Positions 37,627 through 50,279 of a stretch of 64,000 nucleotides of DNA are shown here, piece after piece. The stretch is from Helicobacter pylori (GTDB lineage Bacteria > Campylobacterota > Campylobacteria > Campylobacterales > Helicobacteraceae). The translations under genes were made by a program, and so were the position numbers. How positions within the stretch are numbered: the stretch's first letter is position 1; the number at the start of each line of letters is the position of its first letter. Below the pieces are notes generated by a model, which made no database searches, was not told the origin of the DNA, and saw nothing but the letters and a program-made list of their open reading frames with translations. The stretch lies in contig NZ_LT635477.1 in the NCBI RefSeq assembly GCF_900120335.1, positions 1,426,001 through 1,490,000 on the forward strand, in the 5' to 3' direction.

Positions 37627-38919
37627 ATGCAAGAAAATCAAATCACATGCCCCAAGTGTCAAACGCTCATTGATGTGAGGGAAGCGCTATACAAACAGAT
37701 TGAATCAGAAAATCAAAGTCGGTTTTTAGCCCAGCAAAAAGAGTTTGAAAAAGAAGTGAATGAAAAAAGAGCGCAGTATCAAAGCTATTTCAAAAATTTG
37801 GAGCAAAAAGAAGAGGCCCTAAAAGAGCGAGAGAGGGAACAACAGACTCAATTTGATGAGGCGGTCAAACAAGCGAGCGCACTAGCCTTGCAAGATGAAA
37901 GGGCTAAAATCATTGAAGAAGCCAGGAAAAACGCTTTTTTAGAGCAGCAAAAGGGCTTGGAATTGTTGCAAAAAGAATTAGACGAGAAGTCCAAACAAGT
38001 CCAGGAATTGCACCAAAAAGAAGCGGAAATTGAAAGGCTCAAAAGAGAAAATAACGAAGCAGAGAGCCGATTGAAAGCGGAAAATGAAAAAAAATTGAAT
38101 GAAAAATTGGATCTGGAAAGGGAAAAAATAGAAAAAGCCTTGCATGAAAAAAATGAATTGAAATTCAAGCAGCAAGAAGAGCAGTTAGAAATGTTAAGAA
38201 ACGAGTTGAAAAACGCTCAAAGAAAGGCGGAGTTAAGCTCGCAGCAATTCCAAGGCGAGGTGCAAGAATTAGCGATTGAAGAGTTTTTAAGGCAAAAATT
38301 CCCCCTAGATAGTGTTGAAGAGATTAAAAAAGGGCAAAGAGGGGGCGATTGCATTCAAGTGGTGCATACTAGGGAATTTCAAAATTGCGGGAAAATTTAT
38401 TATGAGAGCAAACGCACTAAAGAATTTCAAAAAGCTTGGGTGGAAAAACTTAAAAACGACATGCGAGAGATTGGGGCTGATGTGGGGGTCATTGTGAGTG
38501 AAGTGCTGCCTAAAGAGATGGAGAGGATGGGGTTATTTGATGGGGTGTGGGTGTGTTCGTTTGAAGAGTTTAAGGGGTTGAGTGCGGTGTTAAGAGAGGG
38601 GGTTATTCAAGTGAGTTTGGCTAAAAAAAGTCAGGAAAATAAGGGCGATAAAGTGAATCTGCTCTATCATTATTTGACAAGCTCTGAATTTTCTATGCAA
38701 GTGAATGCGATTATAGAGGGGTTTGAGCAATTGAGAGCGGATTTAGAAAGCGAAAAACGCGCGATGGCTAGGATTTGGAAAAGCAGGGAAAAACAAATTG
38801 ACAAAGTGTTTGAGGGCACGATTAACATGTATGGCTCTATCAAGGGCATTGCGGGTAGTGCTATTGGGCAAGTGAAAGCGCTAGAGCTTGGGTATGATGA
38901 GGGGGATTTAGAGGATTAG
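37627..38919 (+). CDS. DUF2130 coiled-coil protein with predicted PD-(D/E)xK nuclease
   Basis: A 430-residue protein. A short N-terminal ITCPKCQTLIDV zinc-like motif is followed by a long charged coiled coil (about 25-215, rich in E, K, Q). The compact domain at about 220-340 has Asp241 in GGDCIQVV and Glu260-x-Lys262 in YYESKRT, fitting a PD-(D/E)xK nuclease core; the helix KAWVEKLKNDMREIGADVGVIVSE follows, as in Mrr/Holliday-type folds. DUF2130 proteins (COG4487) are uncharacterised. It lies 43 bases before the PHP-ATPase gene on the same strand. The family is clear; nuclease activity is inferred from motif order. Confidence 0.8.
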   Translation: MQENQITCPKCQTLIDVREALYKQIESENQSRFLAQQKEFEKEVNEKRAQYQSYFKNLEQKEEALKEREREQQTQFDEAVKQASALALQDERAKIIEEARKNAFLEQQKGLELLQKELDEKSKQVQELHQKEAEIERLKRENNEAESRLKAENEKKLNEKLDLEREKIEKALHEKNELKFKQQEEQLEMLRNELKNAQRKAELSSQQFQGEVQELAIEEFLRQKFPLDSVEEIKKGQRGGDCIQVVHTREFQNCGKIYYESKRTKEFQKAWVEKLKNDMREIGADVGVIVSEVLPKEMERMGLFDGVWVCSFEEFKGLSAVLREGVIQVSLAKKSQENKGDKVNLLYHYLTSSEFSMQVNAIIEGFEQLRADLESEKRAMARIWKSREKQIDKVFEGTINMYGSIKGIAGSAIGQVKALELGYDEGDLED

Positions 38920-38962
38920 TTTTAGTGGTGCGCTTTGAGGTAATATTATATTAGGAGAAAAT

Positions 38963-41546
38963 ATGGGCAATAAAGATCATAATAAAGGTTCAAGTTGGCA
39001 TAAATGGGATTTGCATGTGCATACGCCATATACAAATTTAAATAAGGCGTATCAATGTTGTGAAGAGGAGTTTATACAAAAACTATGCGATAGCCAAATT
39101 GATTGTATTGGATTAACGAACTATTTTAAGTTTAATGAGAAAGAATTTGAATTAAAAGAAAAAATAGAAAAGAGAGGTATTAAGGTTTTTTATAATTTAG
39201 AAGTTAGGCTGGATTATCAAAATAAGGAAGATCAGTGTTTGGATTTCCATATTATTTTTTCAGATAAGGTTACACAACAAGAAATAGACAATTTTTTAAG
39301 GAATGCAGATGCCAGTGTTGGTGGAACTGAGAAAAAACTTGCAGATTTAGAAAAAGATGATTTTGATAAAGCGGTAGTTAATTTTGATCAATTGTTGGAA
39401 TGTTTAGAAAAAGAGTCTTTAAAATTGAGAGGAAAGTATTTATTAGGGTTTTTATCAAGGGGGCATGGCAATTCTCGCAGTAGCAGTAATGATAAAAAAA
39501 TAACTAATAAGTCGCATTTTTTAATCCACTCATCAGATGGTCAGCAAAATCTTAAAAAGGATAGAGAATTTTGGCTTGAATATAACAAACCTCTCTTACA
39601 GAGTAGCGATGCCCACAAAGAGGAGCAAATAGGGAAAAAATGCACTTGGATAAAAGCAGAAAAAACCTTTGAGGGGTTAAAACAAATTGTTTATGAGCCA
39701 AAAACAAGAGTGAGTATTGATGAAAATAAACCTCAAGATCCTTTGTATAAGATAGATTATGTGAGATTGCACTTTGATGGAGAGGTAAAAATCACCAATG
39801 AAAAAGGAGAGATTCCTTTTTGCTATGCAGGATTTAATGAAACGCTATTTTTTAGTCCGTATTTTACTTGCGTGATAGGAGGTAGAGGGAGCGGTAAAAG
39901 CACTTTGTTACAATTGATAGCATCAGCAATTAAAAATAAAAGTTTTGTTAAAGGCTTAGAGTTTGAAACTAAAAAATATATAGAGATACAGCCAGACATA
40001 GACATAGTGGATAGCGTAGAGTATTTAGCTCAAAATGAAGTGGAAGAATTTGCAACTAATGTTTCAAAATTCACAGAGGCTATTTTTAACAGAATGGACA
40101 GCAAGTCAAGTGGAAAACTTAAGGAGTTAGAAAAGCAAATTACAAAAGGCATTGAAAAGTTTGATGAGCAAATTGCATGTTGGCAAGAAAAGACCAAACT
40201 AGAAAAACAATTAAAAGAGAGCGAAAAAATAAGAAAGAAATACCAAAATATTATAAACACTTTTACAGATAAAGACTATTTGGACAAAAAAAGACAAATT
40301 GCAAAAACACGCGAAGTGCTAATTGATTTAAAACAATCCAAAGAGGGATTTTTGACTTTTATTAAAGAATTAAAACGGGTTGTGAATTTTGAATCAAAAG
40401 AAAACTTATGGAAGAAAAAATAGCTATGATAAGGCCTATAACCAACTCAAACAAGATATTTGTAAGGAACTTGAACAGATAGATATAAATATAAAAAACG
40501 GGTGTTTTAAAAGCGAAGATGAGAATATAATGACGCTAGAAACAGAACACGAAGCGTTGAGCCAAGAGATTGGGGAGTTTCTTAAAGAAAAAGGCGTGAG
40601 CGATGAAAATATAGGAGATATTAGAAACGCTAATTACCATTTGGCAAACGAAAAAATGAACATCGTTGATTTAGAGCGTGAAATAGAAGAGATCGCTAAC
40701 AAAATAGAGGGTTTTTCTTATGGAGATATTGATGAAAATATTGAAGAGTTTAAAAATCAAATCAATGAGGAATTAAACAAAATCAATTCAGTTTTTGAAG
40801 AAATTTCAAAAAATCACAAGGAAGTGAAACCAATTACCATAGAATATCGTTTGAATGAAGATGTTTTTGAAGGGGTTTTTGAGGATTTTGATAAGTTGGT
40901 GGATAAGGGTTTTAATATCCAAAGACACCAATCAAAAATCAAGGAATATTTAAAAGGAATTGAATTAAAAGACATTATAGATGTGCAATGCGCAGAATTT
41001 ATAGAAAAGCTTGATAGTCTAATTGAAAATAAAAAAGCGGCATTTTATGAAACCATGATGGATGTATTTAATAGAGAAATTCATTTTCAAATCTATCGGC
41101 TTCTCATTCTCAAACATTTAAGGAATGTTGAAAAATATAAAATTTTTGAAGTCCGTTATGACAAAAGAGCTTTAAATGAAACTTCCTTTGGGCAAAGATG
41201 CACTGCTGTATTGGTTGTCCTTTTATCTTTAGGGAATAACCCTATCATCATTGATGAGCCAGAAGCGCACTTGGATAGCGCTTTAATCGCTAAATACTTG
41301 GTTACTCTAATCAAAGAGCGGAAACAAGAAAGACAAATTATTTTTGCCACCCATAACGCTAATTTTGTTTTGAACGCTGATGCAGAGCTAATTATTCAGT
41401 TGAAAAATGAGAATAATAAGATAATCGCACAATCTTTTACGATTGAGAGCGATGGATATAGAGATGATTTATTGAAATTAGAGGGGGGCGAAGAAGCTTT
41501 TAAAAATAGAGAAAGAAAGTATAGTATTACAAAAGATAAAAATTAA
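38963..41546 (+). pseudogene. PHP-domain/AAA ATPase (TrlF-like), frameshifted at an A6 run
   Basis: Two plus-strand frames, 38963-40423 and (from inside) to 41546, form one gene broken by one extra A. With five instead of six A at 40415-40420 the frame reads ...ENLWKKNSYDKAYNQ... and gives about 860 residues. The N-terminal PHP domain has WDLHVHTPYT (His18, His20) and QSSDAHKEE (Asp216, His218). Walker A is GGRGSGKST near residue 307. A central coiled coil (about 410-640) separates it from the C-terminal Walker B IIIDEPEAHLDS, an SMC/Rad50-like split ATPase. I place it in the TrlF-like family of PHP-ATPases. It may be a switchable gene or truly broken; as written, only the first 486 residues are made. 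Confidence 0.75.
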
Positions 41547-41557
41547 GGGTTGGTAAC

Positions 41558-42475
41558 ATGCGCATTGTATTTATGGGAACGCCTGGTTTTGCTGAAGTGA
41601 TCTTAAGGGCGTTGGTTGAAAATGAAGATAAAAAGATAGAAGTGGTGGGGCTATTCACTCAAAGGGACAAACCTTTTGGGCGCAAAAAAGAATTGAAAGC
41701 CCCAGAGACTAAAACATACATTTTAGAAAATCATTTAAATATCCCCATTTTCCAGCCACAAAGTTTGAAAGAGCCTGAAGTTCAAATTTTAAAGGATTTA
41801 AAGCCTGATTTTATCGTGGTGGTGGCTTATGGTAAGATTTTGCCTAAAGAGGTTTTAACCATCGCTCCTTGCATTAATGTGCATGCGTCGTTATTGCCCA
41901 AATACAGGGGGGCTTCGCCCATTCATGAGATGATACTCAATGACGATAGGATTTATGGCATAAGCACCATGCTTATGGATTTGGAATTGGATAGCGGGGA
42001 TATTTTAGAAAGCGCTTCTTTTTTGAGAGAAGATTATTTGGATTTAGACGCTTTAAGTTTGAAATTAGCGCGCATGGGGGCGGATTTACTTCTTTCAACG
42101 CTCAAAAATTTCCCTTCCATCACAAGAAAGCCTCAAGATCACATGCAGGCTAGTTTTTGTAAAAAAATCACCAAAACTGATGGTTTAGTAGGTTTTAAAG
42201 ACGCTAAAAGCTTGTTTTTAAAATCGCTTGCGTTTAAATCTTGGCCAGAAATCTTTTTAGAAAATAACCTCAAGCTTTTAGAAGTGGAGTTGGTGGAGAA
42301 TGAAAAGAGCCACAAGGAAGGCGAGATTTTAGCAATTGATGAAAGAGGCGTTCTTGTAGGTTGTTTGAAAGGCAGCGTGCGTATAGCAAGGTTGCAAGCG
42401 GTGGGTAAGAAGCCTTTGAAAGCGAAGGATTATTTGAATGGCAAGCGTTTGAAAGTGGGCGGTATTTTGGCATGA
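41558..42475 (+). CDS. fmt: Methionyl-tRNA formyltransferase
   Basis: A 305-residue enzyme that formylates initiator Met-tRNA using 10-formyl-THF. It has MRIVFMGTPGFAE at the start, the catalytic INVHASLLPKYRGASPI block and the ITKTDG-like linker to the C-terminal domain. It overlaps the next gene by 4 bases (ATGA). Confidence 0.95.
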   Translation: MRIVFMGTPGFAEVILRALVENEDKKIEVVGLFTQRDKPFGRKKELKAPETKTYILENHLNIPIFQPQSLKEPEVQILKDLKPDFIVVVAYGKILPKEVLTIAPCINVHASLLPKYRGASPIHEMILNDDRIYGISTMLMDLELDSGDILESASFLREDYLDLDALSLKLARMGADLLLSTLKNFPSITRKPQDHMQASFCKKITKTDGLVGFKDAKSLFLKSLAFKSWPEIFLENNLKLLEVELVENEKSHKEGEILAIDERGVLVGCLKGSVRIARLQAVGKKPLKAKDYLNGKRLKVGGILA

Positions 42476-43110
42476 GAAAATGTGAAAAAAGGGTTTTTGA
42501 GAGCCTGCCTTCCACGCAAATTTATCTTTTAGAAAAACTTAAAAGTAATGAACTCAAAGCCCCTGTTTTGATTGTGGCTAAAAACCAAAGCGCTGGGATA
42601 GGCAGTAGGGGGAATATTTGGGAGGGCGTGGAAAGCGCTTTGACTTTTTCACTCGCTTTAAACGCAAGCGATTTGCCTAAAGATTTGCCCATGCAAGCGA
42701 ACGCTTTGTATTTGGGGTTTTTATTTAAAGAAGTTTTAAAAGAATTAGGCTCTCAAACCTGGCTTAAATGGCCTAACGATCTGTATTTAGGGGATCAAAA
42801 AATAGGGGGCGTGCTGGTTAATGTTTATAAGGGCATGCGGGTGTGTGGGATTGGTGTGAATAGGGTTTCAACAAAATGGGCATGTTTGGATATTGGTGCG
42901 AGCGATGATTGGATTATAGAGGGCTTTTTAAAAAAAATAGAAGAAAATTTTTTTTGGGGGGAAGTTTTAAGTAAGTATGCGTTAGAATTTCATAGAAGCA
43001 ACTCTTTTAACTTCCATAATGATTGGGGCGAAGCGGTGAGTTTGAAAGATGCAAAGTTGTTAGAAGACGGCCGTATTTGTATTAAAGGTAAGATTTATGA
43101 TAGGATGTGA
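42472..43110 (+). CDS. birA: Biotin-protein ligase
   Basis: A 212-residue single-domain ligase that attaches biotin to acetyl-CoA carboxylase. No DNA-binding N-terminus is present, so it cannot repress as in E. coli. Motifs: AGIGSRGNIWEG (biotin loop), WLKWPND and KIGGVLVN. Homopolymers A8 (42930-42937), T8 (42948-42955) and G6 occur in the C-terminal part; the frame is intact here. Confidence 0.92.
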   Translation: MRKCEKRVFESLPSTQIYLLEKLKSNELKAPVLIVAKNQSAGIGSRGNIWEGVESALTFSLALNASDLPKDLPMQANALYLGFLFKEVLKELGSQTWLKWPNDLYLGDQKIGGVLVNVYKGMRVCGIGVNRVSTKWACLDIGASDDWIIEGFLKKIEENFFWGEVLSKYALEFHRSNSFNFHNDWGEAVSLKDAKLLEDGRICIKGKIYDRM

Positions 43111-43112
43111 GT

Positions 43113-43907
43113 ATGATGAATGAAATCATTGCAGTGGCTAATCAAAAAGGGGGTGTGGGCAAAACGACAACAGCGGTTAATTTGGCGGCTTCTTTAGCAG
43201 CGCATGAAAAAAAAATCTTGTTGATTGATTTTGACCCGCAAGCCAACGCCACTTCAAGCTTGGGTTTTAGGCGCGATAAAATTGATTATGATATTTATCA
43301 TGTGTTGATTGGCCGTAAGCAAATTTCTCAAGTGATCTTAAAAACCCAAATGCCTTTTTTGGATTTAGTGCCTTCTAATTTGGGTTTAGCCGGGTTTGAA
43401 AAAACCTTTTATGACAGCCAAGATGAGAATAAACGAGGCGAGCTCATGCTCAAAAACGCTTTAGGGAGCGTGGTAAAGCTTTATGATCATATTATTATTG
43501 ACTCCCCGCCGGCTCTTGGGCCTCTTACGATCAATTCGCTTTCAGCAGCCCATTCGGTGATCATTCCTATCCAATGCGAATTTTTTGCCCTTGAAGGCAC
43601 TAAATTGTTGCTTAACACCATTAGAATGCTGCAAAAAAGCACGAACCCTAAGCTCAAAATCAGAGGTTTTTTACCCACAATGCATGTCCCTCAACTCAAT
43701 TTGACAAAAGGGGTTTTAGCGGAATTGTTTAAGTATTTTGACTCAGAGTTTTTTAGAGATTCAGCTACAGGAGAGTATATTATGATCCCTAAAAGCGTGA
43801 AACTAGCAGAATCGCCTAGCTTTGGTAAGCCCATTTTGCTCTATGATATTAAATCTAATGGCAGTATCGCTTATCAAAAATTAGCTCAAAGCATTCTTCA
43901 AGGGTAG
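43113..43907 (+). CDS. parA: Chromosome partitioning ATPase ParA (Soj)
   Basis: A 264-residue deviant Walker ATPase (NQKGGVGKTTT, then IIDSPPALG). With ParB it segregates the chromosome. Start 43113 has AGGA 7 bases upstream; a GTG at 43107 is possible but less well placed. It overlaps no gene but starts 3 bases after birA. Confidence 0.95.
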   Translation: MMNEIIAVANQKGGVGKTTTAVNLAASLAAHEKKILLIDFDPQANATSSLGFRRDKIDYDIYHVLIGRKQISQVILKTQMPFLDLVPSNLGLAGFEKTFYDSQDENKRGELMLKNALGSVVKLYDHIIIDSPPALGPLTINSLSAAHSVIIPIQCEFFALEGTKLLLNTIRMLQKSTNPKLKIRGFLPTMHVPQLNLTKGVLAELFKYFDSEFFRDSATGEYIMIPKSVKLAESPSFGKPILLYDIKSNGSIAYQKLAQSILQG

Positions 43908-43910
43908 CAT

Positions 43911-44783
43911 ATGGCAAAAAATAAAGTGTTGGGTAGGGGTTTAGCGGATATTTTCCCTGAAATTAATGAAGTGTATGAGCAAGGGCTGTATGAAAGAGCG
44001 AATCGGGTTGTGGAGCTTGATATTGATGAGGTGATGCCCAATCCTTACCAGCCCAGAAAAATCTTTAGCGAAGAGTCCTTAGAAGAATTAGCACAATCCA
44101 TTAAAGAACATGGTTTGTTGCAACCGGTTTTAGTGGTGAGTGAGAACGGGCGTTATCATTTGATCGCAGGCGAAAGGCGCCTAAGAGCGAGCAAATTGGC
44201 TAAAATGCCTACGATTAAAGCGATTGTTGTGGATATTGAGCAAGAAAAAATGCGTGAAGTGGCGTTGATTGAAAATATCCAACGAGAAGATTTAAATCCC
44301 CTAGAGTTGGCTAGATCGTATAAAGAATTGCTTGAAAGCTATCAAATGACTCAAGAAGAGCTGTCTAAAATCGTTAAAAAATCCCGAGCCCATGTGGCTA
44401 ATATCATGCGTTTATTGACGCTTTCTTCTAAAGTTCAAAACGCTCTTTTAGAAGAAAAAATCACTTCAGGGCATGCGAAAGTCTTGGTGGGCTTGGAGGA
44501 AGAAAAACAAGAATTGATCTTAAGTTCCATTATAGGGCAGAAACTCAGCGTGCGCCAGACAGAAGATTTAGCGCGTGATTTTAAAATAAACGCAAATTTT
44601 GACAATAAAAAACATGGTTTCAAGCAAACCCAAACGCTCATCGCTGAAGATGAATTAGAGCGTTTTAATCAAAGTTTGTGGGATCGTTACAAGCTTAAAG
44701 CGGCTTTGAAAGGGAATAAAATAGTTTTACGATGTTATAAAAATTCTCTTTTAGAGGCTTTTATGAAAAAAATGATGTCTTAA
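43911..44783 (+). CDS. parB: Chromosome partitioning protein ParB (Spo0J)
   Basis: A 290-residue centromere-binding CTPase. ParB N-terminal motif [14 protein letters not shown], then the helix-turn-helix [22 protein letters not shown], then a C-terminal dimer domain. It binds parS sites. It starts 3 bases after parA, and the ATP synthase operon follows 104 bases later. Confidence 0.95.
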   Translation: MAKNKVLGRGLADIFPEINEVYEQGLYERANRVVELDIDEVMPNPYQPRKIFSEESLEELAQSIKEHGLLQPVLVVSENGRYHLIAGERRLRASKLAKMPTIKAIVVDIEQEKMREVALIENIQREDLNPLELARSYKELLESYQMTQEELSKIVKKSRAHVANIMRLLTLSSKVQNALLEEKITSGHAKVLVGLEEEKQELILSSIIGQKLSVRQTEDLARDFKINANFDNKKHGFKQTQTLIAEDELERFNQSLWDRYKLKAALKGNKIVLRCYKNSLLEAFMKKMMS

Positions 44784-44819
44784 TGCTTAGATATTCTCAA
44801 TTTTTAAGCGATTTTTTGT

Positions 44820-44825
44820 TAAGAT
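44820..44825 (+). promoter_or_regulatory. Probable -10 box of the ATP synthase operon
   Basis: TAAGAT preceded by TTGT, about 62 bases before the b' ATG; AAAGAAATAGG-type Shine-Dalgarno region follows. Confidence 0.35.
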
Positions 44826-44887
44826 AGAGTTAATGTTTTTATAACAAGTGCGAGTTTTAAATATTTTTAGGATGAAAGAAATAGGTC

Positions 44888-45322
44888 ATGAATATATCGG
44901 TTAACCCCTATTTAATGGCGGTCGTTTTTGTAGTGTTTGTGTTGTTGTTGTGGGCGATGAACGTTTGGGTGTATAGGCCTTTGTTGGCTTTTATGGATAA
45001 CAGACAGGCAGAGATAAAGGACAGCTTGGCTAAAATCAAAACGGATAACACCCAAAGCGTGGAGATTGGCCATCAAATTGAGACTCTTCTTAAAGAAGCC
45101 GCTGAAAAGCGCAGGGAAATGCTAGCAGAAGCGATTCAAAAAGCTACAGAGTCTTATGATGCGGTGATCAAGCAAAAAGAGAACGAACTCAATCAAGAGT
45201 TTGAAGCGTTCGCAAAGCAATTACAAAATGAAAAACAAATCTTAAAAGAGCAATTGCAAGCGCAAATGCCGGTATTTGAAGACGAGTTAAACAAGCGTGT
45301 GGCTATGGGTTTAGGGAGTTGA
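44888..45322 (+). CDS. ATP synthase subunit b' (b-type, first copy)
   Basis: A 144-residue stator subunit with one N-terminal helix (about 8-27) and a long coiled coil. Epsilonproteobacteria have two b-type subunits, b' and b; this is the first. It begins the Fo/F1 gene block b'-b-delta-alpha-gamma-beta-epsilon. Subunits a and c are not here; they lie elsewhere in H. pylori. Confidence 0.9.
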   Translation: MNISVNPYLMAVVFVVFVLLLWAMNVWVYRPLLAFMDNRQAEIKDSLAKIKTDNTQSVEIGHQIETLLKEAAEKRREMLAEAIQKATESYDAVIKQKENELNQEFEAFAKQLQNEKQILKEQLQAQMPVFEDELNKRVAMGLGS

Positions 45323-45325
45323 TGG

Positions 45326-45841
45326 ATGTTTTTAGTTAAAATGGTGTTAGGGTTTTTGATCCTTTTAAGCCCTTTGTGCGCTACTGGATTGGATATTTCA
45401 CAAACAGACATTATAGAGCGATCTTTAAATTTTCTCTTGTTTGTGGGGATTTTGTGGTATTTTTTGGCTAAAAGATTGCGTTCATTTTTGCATTCCAAAA
45501 GCCTTGAAATCTCCAAACGCTTAGAAGAGATTCAAGCCCAACTCAAAGTGAGTAAAGAACATAAGAAAAAACTCTTAAAAGAATTAGAGCAAGCCAAAGA
45601 AAAAGCTGAATTGATTATTTCTGATGCGAATAAAGAAGCCTACACGATCACGCAAAAATACGAATTGCAAACCAAAATAGATGTGGAAAATTTGATCAAA
45701 AATTCTAAGGCGTTGATGGATTTAGAAGTTAAAAAGATCAAAAGAGAGTTGGTTGAAAGCGTTTTTAAAGATCTAAGAGAGAGCAAAAAAGTCTCTTTCA
45801 ATGCACAAGATTGCGTGAATATTTTGAAACAAAGGCTTTAA
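45326..45841 (+). CDS. atpF: ATP synthase subunit b
   Basis: A 171-residue stator subunit with a signal-like first helix (residues 1-19), a second membrane helix (about 30-47) and a long charged coiled coil. It joins delta/alpha to the membrane sector. It starts 3 bases after b' and ends directly before atpH. Confidence 0.92.
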   Translation: MFLVKMVLGFLILLSPLCATGLDISQTDIIERSLNFLLFVGILWYFLAKRLRSFLHSKSLEISKRLEEIQAQLKVSKEHKKKLLKELEQAKEKAELIISDANKEAYTITQKYELQTKIDVENLIKNSKALMDLEVKKIKRELVESVFKDLRESKKVSFNAQDCVNILKQRL

Positions 45842-46384
45842 ATGCAAGATTTAAAAGTGATCTCTAAGCATTACGCTAAGGCGTTGAAAAACCACACTAA
45901 AGGCGATCTAGCGTTATTGGAAGAAATCGTTGTAGGGCTTAAAAATGTAGCAGAAGCCATAAAATTACACAAACTCAACCAGGTGTTAGCCCATGTTTCT
46001 TTAAAAGTTAAAAAAGAGGTTGTATTTGAAATCTTAGAAAAAATAACTCCCACAAAAGCATGTTCAGTTTTAAAGCCTGTAATGGAAATAGTGTTAAAAA
46101 ATAACCGGCTTGATATGTTGGAATTAGTCGCTGAAGAGCTGTCTTTTGATTCTAAAAGGACTTTAGAAGCCACGCTTTTAGTCCCGCAAAAGCTTGAAAA
46201 TAAGGAACTAGAAGAAGTGCGACAAAAGTTGCAAGCATGTTTTAACGCCCCTGTAGAAATCGCTCAAGACACTTGGTCTAAAAAAGGGGTTTCTTTGAGC
46301 GTTTCAAGCCTGGATTTAGAAATAGGCTTTTCTAAAGAAGATATTTTAAAAAAAATAGAAAAACAAGTTATTCAATCTATTTAA
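45842..46384 (+). CDS. atpH: ATP synthase subunit delta
   Basis: A 180-residue OSCP/delta subunit that caps F1 and binds the b stalk. Start [12 protein letters not shown] and end [17 protein letters not shown]-type tail are typical. No gap to atpF; 22 bases before atpA. Confidence 0.92.
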   Translation: MQDLKVISKHYAKALKNHTKGDLALLEEIVVGLKNVAEAIKLHKLNQVLAHVSLKVKKEVVFEILEKITPTKACSVLKPVMEIVLKNNRLDMLELVAEELSFDSKRTLEATLLVPQKLENKELEEVRQKLQACFNAPVEIAQDTWSKKGVSLSVSSLDLEIGFSKEDILKKIEKQVIQSI

Positions 46385-46406
46385 TCAATTTAAGGAGATA
46401 AAGATA

Positions 46407-47918
46407 ATGTCCCAACTAAAATTGGAAGAAATCAGCTCGGTCATTGAAGAAAAAATCAAGAATTTTGAACTTGATTGCGATATGGCTGAAGTAGGAAAAG
46501 TCGTTTCGTATGCGGATGGTGTGGCTAAGGTTTATGGCTTAAATGGTGTGATGTCGTATGAAGTGCTGGAGTTTGAAACAGGGGATAAGGGCGTTGCGGC
46601 TAACTTAGAAGAAGATAGCGTTGGCGTGATTGTGTTTGGCTTTGGCAACAATATTAAAGAGGGGACTAGCGTTAAACGCACGAAGAGTTTGATGAAGGTT
46701 CCTGTTGGCGATGCGGTTGTAGGGCGCGTGTTGAACGCTTTGGGTGAGCCTATTGATGGCAAGGGTGAGATAGAAACGAATGAGTTCAGTCTCATCGAGC
46801 AAAAAGCCCCGGGCATTATGGACAGAAAATCTGTGCATGAACCTTTGCAAACAGGCATTAAGGCCATTGATGCGTTAGTGCCTATTGGGCGCGGGCAAAG
46901 GGAATTGATCATTGGGGATAAACAAACCGGTAAAACCACTGTAGCGATCGATGCGATCATCAACCAAAAAGGGCAAAATGTGATCTGTATCTATGTGGCT
47001 ATTGGCCAAAAAGAATCCACCGTTGCACAAGTGGTCCGCAAATTAGAAGAATACGGAGCGATGGAATACAGCGTCGTGATCAACGCTTCGGCTTCAGATT
47101 CAGCTGCGATGCAATATTTAGCCCCTTATGCGGGTGTGGCTATGGGGGAATACTTTAGAGATCATGTCCGCCATGCCCTAATCGTTTATGATGATTTGAG
47201 TAAGCATGCTGTCGCTTACAGAGAGATTTCTTTGATTTTGAGAAGACCCCCAGGCAGGGAGGCTTTTCCTGGAGATGTGTTTTATATCCACTCACGGCTT
47301 TTAGAAAGAGCGGCTAAACTTTGCGATGAAAAGGGTGCGGGATCTTTGACCGCGCTCCCTATTGTGGAAACTCAAGCGGGCGATGTTTCAGCTTATATCC
47401 CTACAAATATCATTTCTATTACAGACGGGCAAATTTTCTTAGAAACGGATTTGTTTTATTCAGGGATCCGCCCGGCTATTAATGTGGGCTTGTCGGTTTC
47501 AAGGGTTGGAGGGGCCGCTCAAATCAAAGCGACCAAGCAGGTTTCAGGGACTTTACGCCTGGATTTAGCGCAATACAGAGAGTTGCAAGCCTTCACGCAG
47601 TTCGCTTCTGATTTAGATGAAGCGAGTAAAAAGCAATTAGAAAGGGGGCAACGCATGGTGGAAGTGCTCAAACAAGCCCCTTATTCGCCCTTACCGATTG
47701 AAAAGCAAGTGGTCATTATTTATGCTGGGGCTAAGGGCTTTTTAGACAGCGTGAGCGTGAAAAAAGTCGTGGATTTTGAAGAACAACTGCACCCTTTCTT
47801 GGAAGCAAAATACCCCCAAGTTTTAGAAGAAATCCACACTAAAAAAGCGTTAGATAAGGATTTAGAAGCCATGCTAAAAAAAGTTTTAGAGGAATTTAAG
47901 CTCACTTATAGCGAGTAG
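46407..47918 (+). CDS. atpA: ATP synthase subunit alpha
   Basis: A 503-residue non-catalytic nucleotide-binding F1 subunit. P-loop [11 protein letters not shown], arginine-finger region [21 protein letters not shown], and the DELSEED-equivalent end are present. Strong AAGGAGAT before the ATG. Confidence 0.98.
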   Translation: MSQLKLEEISSVIEEKIKNFELDCDMAEVGKVVSYADGVAKVYGLNGVMSYEVLEFETGDKGVAANLEEDSVGVIVFGFGNNIKEGTSVKRTKSLMKVPVGDAVVGRVLNALGEPIDGKGEIETNEFSLIEQKAPGIMDRKSVHEPLQTGIKAIDALVPIGRGQRELIIGDKQTGKTTVAIDAIINQKGQNVICIYVAIGQKESTVAQVVRKLEEYGAMEYSVVINASASDSAAMQYLAPYAGVAMGEYFRDHVRHALIVYDDLSKHAVAYREISLILRRPPGREAFPGDVFYIHSRLLERAAKLCDEKGAGSLTALPIVETQAGDVSAYIPTNIISITDGQIFLETDLFYSGIRPAINVGLSVSRVGGAAQIKATKQVSGTLRLDLAQYRELQAFTQFASDLDEASKKQLERGQRMVEVLKQAPYSPLPIEKQVVIIYAGAKGFLDSVSVKKVVDFEEQLHPFLEAKYPQVLEEIHTKKALDKDLEAMLKKVLEEFKLTYSE

Positions 47919-47932
47919 GAGACGGCTAGAAT

Positions 47933-48838
47933 ATGGCGAATTTAAGAGACATTAGAAAGAAAATTGGAAGCGTTAAAAACACGCAAAAGATCACGCATGC
48001 GATGAAACTCGTTTCCACTTCCAAGCTAAGAAAAGCCGAAGAAGTTGCAAGAAATTCCAGAGCGTATGCGCTAAAACTAGACGCCGTGTTTGATGATGTG
48101 TTATCCAAGATGAGAAATCAAGGGATTGAAGACATTCAAAGCAAGTATTTTAGGGAATTAGAAAGACTTGAAATCAAAAAAGTGGATATTATTTTCATCA
48201 CAGCCGATAAGGGGCTTTGCGGGGGTTTTAACACCAATACCATTAAAAAGGTTTTAGCATGCACGAATGAATACAAAGCTAAAGACATTAAGGTGCGTTT
48301 GCGCGGTATTGGTAAAAAGGGTAATGAGTATTTTAGCTTTAATGAGATAGAGGTTTTAGACAAGATCAATAATTTAAGCTCTATGCCTAATTATGAACGC
48401 GCGCAAGAGTTCATGAAAAAAGTGGTAGAGGATTATTTGAGCGGGAAAACCGATAAGGTGATTATCATTCATAATGGCTTTAAAAACATGATCAGCCAAG
48501 AAATAAGAGTGAAAACGATTTTACCTATTGGATATAAAATCATCCACCAAAACCCCCAGCCTAGTGAGACGCAAGAGACCATTACCAGTGAGCCAAGCGG
48601 GAGCGAAGATGAAATTTTAGACTCTTTGGCAGAAAAATATGTGGAGTATAGTTTATACTACGCTTTGATTGATTCTTTAGCCGCAGAGCATAGCGCTAGA
48701 ATGCAGGCTATGGATACAGCGACGAATAACGCTAAGGATTTGGTTAAAACTTTAACCATTTCTTATAATAAAGCCAGACAAGAGGCGATTACGACCGAGC
48801 TAGTGGAAATCAATGCTGGCGTAGAAGCCCTAAAATAA
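47933..48838 (+). CDS. atpG: ATP synthase subunit gamma
   Basis: A 301-residue rotor shaft. N-terminal helix [28 protein letters not shown]-type start (split here), middle [11 protein letters not shown], and C-terminal helix [17 protein letters not shown]. Confidence 0.97.
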   Translation: MANLRDIRKKIGSVKNTQKITHAMKLVSTSKLRKAEEVARNSRAYALKLDAVFDDVLSKMRNQGIEDIQSKYFRELERLEIKKVDIIFITADKGLCGGFNTNTIKKVLACTNEYKAKDIKVRLRGIGKKGNEYFSFNEIEVLDKINNLSSMPNYERAQEFMKKVVEDYLSGKTDKVIIIHNGFKNMISQEIRVKTILPIGYKIIHQNPQPSETQETITSEPSGSEDEILDSLAEKYVEYSLYYALIDSLAAEHSARMQAMDTATNNAKDLVKTLTISYNKARQEAITTELVEINAGVEALK

Positions 48839-48853
48839 AAATTACATTAATAA

Positions 48854-50269
<1,416 letters not shown>

Positions 50270-50279
50270 GGGTTTTGCC

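Noticed and set aside
46532-46963. 143-codon minus frame opposite atpA
   Set aside because: Mirror of strong atpA codon bias; composition matches other shadow frames.
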